A DNA stretch of 14,146 nucleotides from an uncultured Eubacterium sp. (GTDB taxonomy: Bacteria > Bacillota > Clostridia > Lachnospirales > Lachnospiraceae), in NCBI GenBank assembly GCA_910579145.1, contig CAJTTQ010000066.1, positions 1-14,146 on the forward strand, in the 5' to 3' direction. The notes beneath the pieces were generated by a model, which did not search any database, had not been told where the DNA came from, and worked only from the letters and a program-made list of their open reading frames with translations. Made by a program: the position numbers and the translations under genes. This document shows positions 6,632 through 14,117 of the stretch, one piece after another; position 1 is the first letter of the stretch; each line of letters opens with the position of its first letter.

Positions 6632-9100
6632 TTATTTTTCCAGCAGACGGTTCACGAGCTTCACGGCCTCCCTCGCGTCCCGCGAGTAGCCGTCTGCCCC
6701 GATCTCCCTGGCAAAATGTTCCGTCACGACAGCTCCGCCCACGATGATCTTCGCCGTGATCCCCTGTTCCCTCGCCATGTTTACGACATGACCCATCTCC
6801 GTCATCGTCGTCGTCATAAGTGCCGACAACCCGATCACAGCCGCCTGTTTTTCGCGTGCCGTATCGAGGATAAGTTCACTGTCCACATCTTTTCCCAGGT
6901 CGATCACGTCGTAGCCGTAATTTTTCAGCATGAGCGCCACCAGGTTCTTGCCGATGTCATGGATATCACCTTTCACGGTAGCCATCACGATCGTATCCAG
7001 CTTTTTACCGCCTCTTTCCTTCTGCAGCAGCGGTTCTAGATCATCGATCGCCGTCTCCATCGCCTCGGCGCTGGCGATGAGCTGCGGCAGGAAATACGTC
7101 CCCTTCTCAAACTGTTCCCCCACATAATTGATGGCGGGGATCAGATACGTGTCGATGATCGCTGCCGGCTGTTCCCCCTGCTCGAGCGCAAGTTTCACAA
7201 GTTCTTTCACCTTCTGGCTCTTTCCCTTGATCACGGCGGTAAAGAGTGGATGCCTGGCACCATCTGCCTGGCAGGGAACGTCCGTTTTCTCACCCCCGCC
7301 GCCTGTCTTTCCTGCGCCGCCGGCATGTTTTTGCCGTCCGGCCGACACCTCTGCCGGACAGACGCCGTTGATATAGGCAAGATCCGCCTCGTTCTTATTC
7401 AAAAGAAGGTCAGACGCCAGCGCCGCATTGACCAACAGCGTTTGGCTCGGGTTCGCAATCGCCATCGTCAACCCCTGCATGATCGCCATGGTGAGGAAGG
7501 CGCTGTTCACAAATGACCGCTCCGGCAGGCCAAAGGATATATTCGACAGTCCGCATATCGTCGCCACCCCGAGCTCCTCTTTGCAGTAACGAACCGTCTC
7601 GAGCACTTCCAGGGCGGCCGTTTTATTCGCCCCAATCGTCGTCACAAGGCCGTCCGCCACGATGTCGGTTTTGGAAAGTCCGTGGCGTTTTGCCTCCTCT
7701 GCGATCGTCCCGATGATCCGCTTTTTCTCCGCCAGGTTTTCCGGCAGGCCCTTTTCAGAGAGCGGCAGTAAAATAAACATCGCTCCATACTTTTTCGCCG
7801 CCGGGATCAGCCGTTCCATTTTTCCCGGCTCCAGCGAGATGGAATTGATCAGCGCGCGCCCGGGATAGATGCGGAGCGCGGCTTCCACCACATCGGCGGA
7901 GCTCGAATCGATGCAAAGCGGAACGTCTACCGCCAGTGTAAGTTCCTCTACCGCCCGCAGCATCATTTCTTTCTCGTCGATGCCGTCCATTCCCATATTG
8001 ACATCTAACACCTTCGCGCCCTGTTCCACCTGTTCTTCCGCCAGCGCACGCACGAGGTCAAGCTTTCCCTCGCGAAGTTCCGCCTGCAGATCCTTCTTTC
8101 CGGTCGGGTTGATCCGCTCGCCCACGACAGAAAACGTTCCGTCCAGGTCGATCATCACGAAATCGCGCTCGTTCGTGAGCGCGCGTATCTCTTTCGTTTT
8201 CCGGCAGACGGGCCGTTTTTGGGAAATCGCTTCCCGAAGCTTACGGATATGCGCGGGTTTCGTGCCGCAGCAGCCGCCGGCTACCGTGACGCCCTGTTCG
8301 ATCAGAGGCATCATCGCCTCGGCAAATTCCTCCGGTTCCATGCGGTATTCGGTTTTCCCATTGACCAGTTCCGGCAGGCCGGCGTTCGGCTTTACGGCAA
8401 CCGGAATATGGGAGACAGTAAGCATCCGGCTGACAAGATCAGTCATCTTATCCGGCCCAGTGGAACAATTGACACCGATCACATCCGCGCCCATCGCCTC
8501 TAACACGATCGCCGCCGTCTCCGGCTTCGTCCCGTACAGCGTCCGGCCATCGTCCTGAAACGTCAGCGTCACGAGTACCGGCACCTCTTCCCCGCACGTC
8601 TCCCGTATGGCGATCAGGGCGCCGCGGCATTCCTGCAGGCTCATCATCGTCTCGACCGCGAACAGATCGACGCCCGCCTCATACAGATACCCCGCCTGTT
8701 GTTTGTAAACGTCGATCAGCTCCTCAAACGGGAGTGAACCGATCGGCTCAAGCTGCTCCCCGGTCATCGTCATGTCCCCGGCGATGTAGATCTTTCGCTC
8801 CGTCCGGCTCTCGCGGATCGCCCGTTTGGTCAGGCCGACCAGATCAAAAATAAGTTCCCTCTGCCTCTTCTCTAGTCCGTACTCGGCAAGCTTGATGCGG
8901 CTGCACGTAAACGTCGGCGCGTACAGGACATCACTTCCGGCCCCGATGTATCCCTTCTGCAGTTTTACAAATACATCCGGGTGCTCTAAGATCCATGTTT
9001 CCGGGCAGTCACCGGCCTGCATGCCGTGTTCCTGGAGATTCGACCCCGTCCCGCCGTCGAGCAGGACAAAGCCCTGTTTCAAGTAGTTCCTAAAATTCAT
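6632..9100 (-). CDS. metH: Cobalamin-dependent methionine synthase, short form
   Basis: MetH transfers a methyl group from methyl-tetrahydrofolate via cobalamin to homocysteine in the cytoplasm. The 822 residues hold, in order, the homocysteine domain (about 1-295, zinc ligands C212 in GVNCSTGP and C277-C278 in GGCCGT), the pterin domain (about 315-580, VVGERINPTG, DVNMGMDG, CIDSSS), the helical cap (about 618-695) and the B12-binding domain (about 700-822, GDIHDIGKN with the cobalt ligand H714). The C-terminal S-adenosylmethionine reactivation domain of the E. coli enzyme (about 1200 residues) is missing, as is usual in Clostridia and Thermotoga, where a separate protein is thought to do this. 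The linker at about 583-617 is unusually Gly/Lys-rich. The start overlaps the end of proS by 11 bases, with GGGAGG 6 bases upstream. Confidence 0.95.
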   Translation of the reverse strand: MNFRNYLKQGFVLLDGGTGSNLQEHGMQAGDCPETWILEHPDVFVKLQKGYIGAGSDVLYAPTFTCSRIKLAEYGLEKRQRELIFDLVGLTKRAIRESRTERKIYIAGDMTMTGEQLEPIGSLPFEELIDVYKQQAGYLYEAGVDLFAVETMMSLQECRGALIAIRETCGEEVPVLVTLTFQDDGRTLYGTKPETAAIVLEAMGADVIGVNCSTGPDKMTDLVSRMLTVSHIPVAVKPNAGLPELVNGKTEYRMEPEEFAEAMMPLIEQGVTVAGGCCGTKPAHIRKLREAISQKRPVCRKTKEIRALTNERDFVMIDLDGTFSVVGERINPTGKKDLQAELREGKLDLVRALAEEQVEQGAKVLDVNMGMDGIDEKEMMLRAVEELTLAVDVPLCIDSSSADVVEAALRIYPGRALINSISLEPGKMERLIPAAKKYGAMFILLPLSEKGLPENLAEKKRIIGTIAEEAKRHGLSKTDIVADGLVTTIGANKTAALEVLETVRYCKEELGVATICGLSNISFGLPERSFVNSAFLTMAIMQGLTMAIANPSQTLLVNAALASDLLLNKNEADLAYINGVCPAEVSAGRQKHAGGAGKTGGGGEKTDVPCQADGARHPLFTAVIKGKSQKVKELVKLALEQGEQPAAIIDTYLIPAINYVGEQFEKGTYFLPQLIASAEAMETAIDDLEPLLQKERGGKKLDTIVMATVKGDIHDIGKNLVALMLKNYGYDVIDLGKDVDSELILDTAREKQAAVIGLSALMTTTMTEMGHVVNMAREQGITAKIIVGGAVVTEHFAREIGADGYSRDAREAVKLVNRLLEK

Positions 9101-10835
9101 TTACGCCTCCCTTTGCGTATACATCCTCATACAGCTTTCGGATCAGTTCCTCAATCGCGGAAACGGCCTCATCCAATTTCACGTTCTGGCTGACCGATTT
9201 ATCTCTCGTCACGATTTCTACACAGCCCTCTTTCATATTTCTCGGACTGACGACGACACGCACCGGTACGCCGAGCAGATCGGCATCCGAGAACATCGCT
9301 CCCGCACGCACGCTGCGGTCGTCGTAAATAACCTCGATCCGCTTCTTTTCTAATTCCTCATACAGCTGATCGGCAAACGCGTGGCACTCCTCGTCGTCGG
9401 CGCGCACACAGCACAGATGTACTTCCCACGGCGCGATCGTGATCGGCCAGACCGGGCCGTATTCATCGTGTGACATCTCGCATACCGAAGCCGCCAGACG
9501 GCCGACCCCGATGCCATAACACCCCATGACCGGATTCTGCTTTTTGCCGTCTTTGTCTAAATATTCCATATTCATCGGTTTTGTATACTTTGTACCGAGC
9601 TGGAAGATATTACCGATTTCAATCCCCCGCTCCACGCGCAGCGCTTTCTTTCCACAGCACGGGCAGATCCCGCCCTCTACTGCTTTCGCGTAATCACCAT
9701 ATTCCACATCTTTCATATCCCGCTGCATATCCAGGCCGACGTAGTGCTTGCCGTCGATATTGCCGCCGCAGCACAGATTGGCGATCCCTTTCAGGGAATT
9801 ATCATAGAGTACCGTATAGTCGCCTTCTAGTTTGTAAGGCCCGATCGAACCCGCCTGAAGTCCACACTCCTCCGTAATGACAGCCGCATGTATTTTACAG
9901 CCGACCGCGTTTTTCACCTTCGTCTCATTTGCCTCGAGATCGCCGCGCAGGAACAATACGATATAGCCGTCGTCGTCATTTCTCTGATATACGACCGCCT
10001 TGCACGAATTTTCCACCGGAAGATGCAGATAATCGCACACATCCTCGATCGTATGCTTCTCCGGCGTATCGACGAGTTCCAAAGGCGCCTGTGGAAGCGT
10101 CTGGTCCTGTTCCACGATACTCTCGGCCGCCTCCATGTTCGCACGGAAATCGCAGCTGCCGCACAGCACGACGGAATCCTCTCCCACCGGCGTCAAAAGC
10201 ATATATTCATGGGAAATGTTGCCGCCCATCATGCCGGAATCCGATAGCACGACGACGACTTCCGGCAGGCCTGCCCTCGCGAAAATACGCTCATAGGCGT
10301 GATAACATTTATCATAATAATCTTCTAGATCCTCCTGCGACGTGTGGAACGAATACGCGTCTTTCATCGTAAACTCCCTCACGCGGATGAGTCCGGCGCG
10401 CGGACGCGCCTCATCGCGGAATTTCGTCTGGATCTGATAGATCATAAACGGATATTTCGTATAGCTGTTTCCATATTCCCGCACGAGATGGACCGCCGCC
10501 TCCTCGTGGGTCATGCCGAGCACCATCTTTGACTGGTTCCGGTCCTTGAATCGCACGAGTTCATTTCCGACACTCTGGAAACGCCCCGACTGTTCCCACA
10601 AACTCGCCGGCAGCGCCACCGGGAATAAGACCTCCTGTCCGCCGATGGCATCCATTTCTTCCCGTATGATTTTTTCAATCTTCGCCGTTACCCTGCGCAG
10701 CGGCGGAAACTGTGAGTAGATCCCATTTGCCATATGTTTCATATAACCGCCGCGGATCATGAGCGCATGGCTGTCAATGACACAGTCGGATGGTTTTTCT
10801 TTAAATCTGTCTCCTGCTAATTTGTCTAATTTCAT
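9090..10835 (-). CDS. proS: Prolyl-tRNA synthetase, bacterial type with editing domain
   Basis: ProRS charges tRNA-Pro with proline. This 581-residue class IIa enzyme shows motif 2 (FRDEARPRAGLIRVREFTMKD, about 139-158), an inserted YbaK-type editing domain (about 250-375) that clears Ala-tRNA-Pro, with its conserved lysine at residue 279 (NSCKAVVYQ), motif 3 (GCYGIGVGRL, about 438-447) and the anticodon-binding domain at the C-terminus. The paired cysteines CGSC and CPCC flanking the insertion are also seen in family members. An ATG at 10850 is in frame but overlaps the GGAGG site (10844-10848). The ATG at 10835, 8 bases downstream, gives the family-typical MKLDKL start. A promoter overlaps the end of the upstream MATE gene. 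The 3' end overlaps metH by 11 bases, so metH translation is probably coupled to it. Confidence 0.96.
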   Translation of the reverse strand: MKLDKLAGDRFKEKPSDCVIDSHALMIRGGYMKHMANGIYSQFPPLRRVTAKIEKIIREEMDAIGGQEVLFPVALPASLWEQSGRFQSVGNELVRFKDRNQSKMVLGMTHEEAAVHLVREYGNSYTKYPFMIYQIQTKFRDEARPRAGLIRVREFTMKDAYSFHTSQEDLEDYYDKCYHAYERIFARAGLPEVVVVLSDSGMMGGNISHEYMLLTPVGEDSVVLCGSCDFRANMEAAESIVEQDQTLPQAPLELVDTPEKHTIEDVCDYLHLPVENSCKAVVYQRNDDDGYIVLFLRGDLEANETKVKNAVGCKIHAAVITEECGLQAGSIGPYKLEGDYTVLYDNSLKGIANLCCGGNIDGKHYVGLDMQRDMKDVEYGDYAKAVEGGICPCCGKKALRVERGIEIGNIFQLGTKYTKPMNMEYLDKDGKKQNPVMGCYGIGVGRLAASVCEMSHDEYGPVWPITIAPWEVHLCCVRADDEECHAFADQLYEELEKKRIEVIYDDRSVRAGAMFSDADLLGVPVRVVVSPRNMKEGCVEIVTRDKSVSQNVKLDEAVSAIEELIRKLYEDVYAKGGVNEF

Positions 10836-10883
10836 CTCTTTTTCCTCCATTCTTCTTCGCTCGCGCGATGGGTAATCATTGCA

Positions 10884-10913
10884 ATTATAGCACCTTTATC
10901 TTCGTCCTGTAAA
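10884..10913 (-). promoter_or_regulatory. Promoter for proS-metH inside the MATE 3' end
   Basis: On the minus strand TTTACA (complement of 10908-10913), an 18-base spacer and TATAAT (complement of 10884-10889) with an extended -10 TG motif (TGCTATAAT) form a good housekeeping promoter. The MATE stop codon TAA (10885-10887) is part of the -10 box. It would start a transcript near 10877, about 42 bases ahead of the proS start, and can supply proS, metH, both glycosyltransferases and possibly the LCP gene. Confidence 0.62.
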
Positions 10914-12279
10914 GCCTTATAAAGAAAAAGGCGCTCAGGGACAGTGAAAATGTCTCCGCGATCGGAAAGGACCACCAGACAGCTCCGAGCCCGACAAATT
11001 TCATGAGCAGAAACGCAGCTGGTAATATGACGACGAGCTGTCGCAACACCGACACCATAAGGCTTAAAAGCCCTTCCCCGAATGCCTGGTACGTAGACAT
11101 GAGTACGATGGACGCCCCGGCCAGTATAAAATGCGTTCCGATGATGCGCAGCGCCGGCACGCCGATCTCCAGCATATTCGGAGACGCGTCAAACAGCAGC
11201 AGAAGCTTGTCGGGGATCGTCAAAAAGACGCAGAGGCCGAGGAGCATGATACTGACCGCAATGATCAGGCTGAACCGCACCGACTCGATGATCCTCTCCT
11301 TCTTTCGGGCTCCATAATTATACGAAATAATGGGGATCAGTCCATTGTTGAGACCGAACACCGGCATAAAAATAAAACTGTTCAGTTTAAAATAGATACC
11401 GAACACGGCGACTGCCGTCGTCGAGACCGGGGACAGGATCTGGTTCATCCCGTACGTCATGACAGAACCGATCGCCTGCATGATCACGGACGGCACGCCA
11501 ACCCAGTAGATCTTGCGTATCGTCTCCGCGTGAGGGCGCATGTTCCGCAGCGAAAGACTGATCTCCGTATTCTTCTTCACATTGAACCAAAGTGCTAAAA
11601 ACATGGCCACGACTTGTCCGATGACCGTAGCGATCGCTGCCCCCCGGATACCGAGTTCGGGAAAACCAAAATAGCCAAAAATCAGAATCGGGTCGAGGAT
11701 GATATTCAGGATCGCCCCCGTTCCCTGCGTGATCATCGTATAAAACGTTTTTCCGGTCGCCTGCAAAAGCCTCTCAAGCATCATCTCAAGCATAAATCCG
11801 ATCGATCCGACCATACACACTTTCAGGTATCCGGTTCCAAACTCCACGATGGCACCGGCATTTGCCTTTGACGGATCGACCTGGGACTGGAAAAACAAGT
11901 CGGTGCCAAAAATGCCAAAAATACAAAAGACCACATAGCTTGCCACCATGAGAAATACACCGGCATTCGCCGCCCGGTCCGCCACCTCGAACTTTTTCTC
12001 GCCGAGGCTTTTTGAGAGCAGCGCATTGACGCCGACTCCTGTACCGACCGCCACGGCCACCATGAGTGTCTGGAGCGGGAATGCCAAAGAGACCGCCGTC
12101 AGCGCGTCCTCCCCGATCCTTGACACAAACATACTATCGACTATGTTATACAACGCCTGTACGAGCATTGACGCCATCATCGGCAGGGACATACTGATGA
12201 TCAGCTTTTTGACCGGCATGACGCCCATCTTATTTTCTTCCCGCTCCCCTGTCTTTTTTTCCATCTTTTCCTGTTCCAT
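10885..12279 (-). CDS. MATE family multidrug/toxin extrusion transporter
   Basis: A 464-residue integral membrane protein with about twelve hydrophobic segments arranged as two MatE halves. It resembles the NorM/DinF-like proteins that export cationic compounds in exchange for Na+ or H+. The first helix carries the typical LIISMSLPMMASMLVQALYN followed by IVDSMFVSRIGEDALTAVSL, and the second half has VGVPSVIMQAIGSVMTYGMN. The N-terminal tail is highly charged (Glu/Lys-rich, about 20 residues). ATGs at 12315 and 12285 are in frame, but GGAG at 12287-12290 is 7 bases before the ATG at 12279, which is taken as the start. It begins two bases after the histidine phosphatase stop, so both are cotranscribed. 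Substrates cannot be predicted. Confidence 0.92.
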   Translation of the reverse strand: MEQEKMEKKTGEREENKMGVMPVKKLIISMSLPMMASMLVQALYNIVDSMFVSRIGEDALTAVSLAFPLQTLMVAVAVGTGVGVNALLSKSLGEKKFEVADRAANAGVFLMVASYVVFCIFGIFGTDLFFQSQVDPSKANAGAIVEFGTGYLKVCMVGSIGFMLEMMLERLLQATGKTFYTMITQGTGAILNIILDPILIFGYFGFPELGIRGAAIATVIGQVVAMFLALWFNVKKNTEISLSLRNMRPHAETIRKIYWVGVPSVIMQAIGSVMTYGMNQILSPVSTTAVAVFGIYFKLNSFIFMPVFGLNNGLIPIISYNYGARKKERIIESVRFSLIIAVSIMLLGLCVFLTIPDKLLLLFDASPNMLEIGVPALRIIGTHFILAGASIVLMSTYQAFGEGLLSLMVSVLRQLVVILPAAFLLMKFVGLGAVWWSFPIAETFSLSLSAFFFIRLYRTKIKVL

Positions 12280-12281
12280 TT

Positions 12282-12950
12282 TCATTCTCCATTTCTCTCT
12301 TGCATACGCAGCCACGACATATTCCAGCTCTTTCTTAAAAGTTCCGGTTCCTGCTCCAAGTGGGCAAAATCATTGAACCGCTCCAAATAAAACCGTCCGG
12401 CCGTCTCGTCATAACAGATCTGGGTAATACTCGTATTTTCCAGATCAATGGCAAACTTTAACTTATGTTTCAGATCCGTCTGCAGCAGATGGGCGCACAG
12501 CGCGCGGATCACACCGCCGTGCGTCACGACCACCACCCGCTGCTCTGGAGCCCGGCAGATCTGTTCGATCCGCGGCATGACTCTCGCCACGACATCGGCG
12601 CCGTTCTCGCCGCCGGGATAGCCCAGATCGCTCGTCTGGTCTGCCCGCTCTTTTTGAAAATCCGCGTATTCCATTCGGATTTCGGTATCTTCCTTCCCGG
12701 TCAGCATCCCGAAATCGATCTCGTGGAACTCTTCGATCACGACCGGGGGTTGTCCGATTTTTTCTCCGATGATCTCCGCGGTTTCCACCGCCCGCTTTAG
12801 TCCGCTCGCATATAGTTTTTCCACTCCATACCGGCACAGCCGTTGCGCCGCCAGCGCCGCCTGCCGCCGCCCGGTGTCATCCAGGCTGACGTCTACATTA
12901 CAGCGCGTCGAACACTGCTTGCCATGCCGGATTAAAAAAATCTCTTTCAT
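12282..12950 (-). CDS. Histidine phosphatase family protein (phosphoglycerate mutase-like)
   Basis: A 222-residue cytoplasmic enzyme of the branch-1 histidine phosphatase superfamily, which includes cofactor-dependent phosphoglycerate mutase, CobC and broad-specificity phosphatases. The phosphorylated histidine is in IRHGK (H9), the second catalytic His is in VVVTHGGV, and the acidic segment EEFHEIDFGMLTG matches the family's conserved glutamate region. The length and lack of phosphoglycerate mutase-specific insertions favour a phosphatase over a glycolytic mutase, but this is inference. AGGAGG lies 9 bases before the ATG and a strong promoter lies further upstream. The MATE gene follows immediately, so the pair is an operon; the functional reason is unclear. 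Confidence 0.9.
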   Translation of the reverse strand: MKEIFLIRHGKQCSTRCNVDVSLDDTGRRQAALAAQRLCRYGVEKLYASGLKRAVETAEIIGEKIGQPPVVIEEFHEIDFGMLTGKEDTEIRMEYADFQKERADQTSDLGYPGGENGADVVARVMPRIEQICRAPEQRVVVVTHGGVIRALCAHLLQTDLKHKLKFAIDLENTSITQICYDETAGRFYLERFNDFAHLEQEPELLRKSWNMSWLRMQERNGE

Positions 12951-13001
12951 GGCTTTATCCCTCCTACTGTTCTATGGATTTATGATCCAAAAGCTTTGTA
13001 C

Positions 13002-13030
13002 ATTATATACCGAATGGCTGTTTTTGGCAA
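13002..13030 (-). promoter_or_regulatory. Promoter for the histidine phosphatase-MATE operon
   Basis: TTGCCA (complement of 13025-13030) and TATAAT (complement of 13002-13007) are separated by exactly 17 bases. The expected start is near 12995, giving about 45 bases of leader. It lies in the 102-base gap after the LytTR gene, where no convincing terminator was seen, so readthrough from the regulators is possible as well. Confidence 0.68.
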
Positions 13031-13052
13031 GAAAAACTGTAACATGCCATCA

Positions 13053-13421
13053 TCAAACTTTCGTTTCCCCTCCTACATAGTGCATCTTTTGCAGCACGCC
13101 CCTCTTAAATTTGCGCCCGACCGCTATGGTTCCCAGATAATCTTTCAGCAGGATGCAGTTCTCTGTCCTGTCTATCCTTTCTATATAAATACGGTTCACG
13201 AGATACGACTTGTGGCACTGAAACAAATAATCCCCGCCGAGAATACGCAGGATCTCATTTAACGGTGTGTAAGGGATATAGAGGATACCCTTGACCGTAT
13301 AGAGAAATATCGTGCGGCTGTTGTGTTCCACATAGATGATATCCTCCATGTTCACATGGTTCATCCGTCCCTCGACGCACACAAATACATCCAGCGCTTC
13401 CCTAACAATACTTTTCGTCAC
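13053..13421 (-). CDS. Stand-alone LytTR domain DNA-binding regulator
   Basis: A 122-residue protein consisting almost entirely of one LytTR domain (about 10-112), the beta-sheet DNA-binding fold of AgrA and LytR response regulators. Recognisable pieces are EDIIYVEHNSRTIFLYT, FQCHKSYLVNRIYIERI and IAVGRKFKRGVL. There is no receiver domain, so it is not a conventional two-component regulator. The open frame runs 31 codons further upstream inside the XRE gene. AGGAGG at 13431-13436, 9 bases before a GTG at 13421, marks the likely start. This gives a 20-base overlap with the XRE gene and translational coupling. LytTR-only proteins in other Firmicutes are often held inactive by membrane partners; none is visible here. 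The likely targets are the divergent promoter region to the right or unlinked genes. Confidence 0.87.
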   Translation of the reverse strand: MTKSIVREALDVFVCVEGRMNHVNMEDIIYVEHNSRTIFLYTVKGILYIPYTPLNEILRILGGDYLFQCHKSYLVNRIYIERIDRTENCILLKDYLGTIAVGRKFKRGVLQKMHYVGGETKV

Positions 13422-13761
13422 CGTTTCTGCCCTCCTCCCGCACATCGCCATAAATCTTCTCGCAGGAATCCAAAAGCCGGTGCAGCAGAAAAAATACCTC
13501 CTCCGGGTTTCCACATACGAGATCCCGCGCCAGATCCTCCTCCCTCGCCCTTCCCGTGATCAGATAGTTCAGGTCGATCCCGTACTTTCCGTGCAGCAGG
13601 ATCAAAAGCGACAGGTTGATGGCGTGCTCCCCGCGCTCCAGCTTCCGGTAATGCCCGACGGTCAGGTCGAGGCTCTCCGCCATATCCTTTACTTTTATGC
13701 CAAGCATGAGCCGCACCCTTCTCAGCCGCCTGCCTATTTTTCCGTTTACCAGTTCCGTCAT
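13402..13761 (-). CDS. XRE family helix-turn-helix transcriptional regulator
   Basis: A 119-residue protein with an N-terminal Cro/CI-type helix-turn-helix (about 8-70). IGRRLRRVRLMLGIKVKDMAESLDLTVGHYRKLERG contains the turn and the recognition helix, followed by the LLILLHGKYGIDLNYLITG helix typical of the family. The C-terminal 45 residues (AREEDLARDLVCGNPEEVFFLLHRLL...) are acidic and helical, without a recognised sensory domain, and may serve dimerisation. AGGAGG lies 9 bases before the ATG at 13761. Its 3' end overlaps the LytTR gene by 20 bases. Divergent placement to a plus-strand gene suggests it controls itself and that gene; the target is inferred, not shown. Confidence 0.88.
   Translation of the reverse strand: MTELVNGKIGRRLRRVRLMLGIKVKDMAESLDLTVGHYRKLERGEHAINLSLLILLHGKYGIDLNYLITGRAREEDLARDLVCGNPEEVFFLLHRLLDSCEKIYGDVREEGRNGDEKYC
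13431..13436 (-). promoter_or_regulatory. Ribosome binding site fixing the LytTR GTG start
   Basis: AGGAGG (complement of 13431-13436) lies inside the end of the XRE gene, 9 bases before GTG 13421. No ATG with a comparable site exists nearby: the in-frame ATGs at 13451 and 13445 lie upstream of this site and lack a ribosome binding site of their own. Confidence 0.65.
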
Positions 13762-13978
13762 AGTACTTTTCCTCCTCTGTTTGCATTACTACTATTTTAC
13801 ATGAATCCAGACGAAAAAAGTAGTTCATATTTCGTACATTTTAAGGTTAGCTTCCATTTATCAACGCTGTTTCGCGCACTATGCCGTGCAAAATTTTATT
13901 TGGAAGAATACTGCAGTTATCTTTTATACGAGGAAAAAAACCATTGTAGTTTCTTGTGGGCAAACAGGCCATTGATTA

Positions 13979-14011
13979 CACTTAAATGAGACTTACATTT
14001 CATGACTTACA
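13979..14011 (+). repeat. Direct repeats of GACTTACA upstream of the divergent promoter
   Basis: GACTTACA occurs at 13990-13997 and again at 14004-14011, 14 bases apart, with a related CACTTAA at 13979-13985 and a GACTTAA at 14081-14087. The cluster ends 25 bases ahead of the -35 box at 14037, a position typical for an activator site. The XRE or LytTR protein are the obvious local candidates to bind it, but the spacing does not match the usual LytTR 21-22 base periodicity. Confidence 0.45.
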
Positions 14012-14036
14012 AAAGCATTCCTATAGAACATGAAAT

Positions 14037-14065
14037 TTGAAAAAAATAAAATCTCCCCGTATGAT
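14037..14065 (+). promoter_or_regulatory. Promoter for the plus-strand gene at the right edge
   Basis: TTGAAA (14037-14042), a 17-base spacer and TATGAT (14060-14065) form a plausible housekeeping promoter directed at the gene starting at 14118. The start point would be near 14072, giving about 46 bases of leader. Confidence 0.58.
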
Positions 14066-14114
14066 GTATATGAGTTTGACGACTTAATACATCAAAAAAC
14101 AAAGGAGATTTTAT
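14046..14114. repeat. Nested inverted repeats spanning promoter and ribosome binding site
   Basis: The outer pair is a perfect 11-bp inverted repeat: ATAAAATCTCC (14046-14056) and GGAGATTTTAT (14104-14114). The inner pair is a perfect 8-bp inverted repeat: TGATGTAT (14062-14069) and ATACATCA (14087-14094), with a 17-base loop. The right outer arm contains the GGAG of the ribosome binding site; the left outer arm lies in the promoter spacer and the left inner arm overlaps the -10 box. In RNA started upstream the arms could hide the ribosome binding site; in DNA they could be operator sites. Confidence 0.7.
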
Positions 14115-14117
14115 AAC

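Larger units (their letters stand above)
13762..14117. other. AT-rich divergent intergenic region
   Basis: These 356 bases separate the XRE gene from the plus-strand gene at 14118 and are clearly richer in A+T than the rest of the window. They hold a plus-strand promoter (14037-14065), GACTTA-type direct repeats (13979-14011, 14081-14087) and two nested inverted repeats (14046-14114), each listed separately. An ACTACT/AGTAGT pair (13788-13793, 13819-13824) flanks a weak minus-strand TAAAAT box near 13794 and may be part of XRE autoregulation. Two loose LytTR-like half-sites (13820-13828, 13843-13851) are 23 bases apart, slightly more than usual, and are weak. No RNA gene or credible small protein was found. 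Confidence 0.7.

Noticed and set aside
7869..8558. Plus-strand open frame opposite metH (229 codons), Ser-rich
   Set aside because: A serine/alanine-rich shadow of the metH coding strand with no ribosome binding site and no recognisable domain.
13025..13049. TGGCA/TGCCA inverted repeat after the LytTR gene as a terminator
   Set aside because: A 5-bp stem with a 15-base loop and no T run; it overlaps the -35 box of the next promoter and is probably coincidental.
13820..13851. LytTR-type direct repeat operator
   Set aside because: Two half-sites match the consensus at only about 7 of 9 positions and are 23 bases apart rather than 21-22, so it is mentioned but not called.
13868..13900. Hairpin GCAC-GTGC followed by an A/T-rich run, possible terminator
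   Set aside because: Only a 4-bp stem, and there is no gene ending nearby on either strand.
13801..13989. Small plus-strand open frame of about 62 codons (MNPDEKSSSYF...)
   Set aside because: No ribosome binding site before the ATG, atypical composition and no family resemblance; it lies across probable regulatory DNA.
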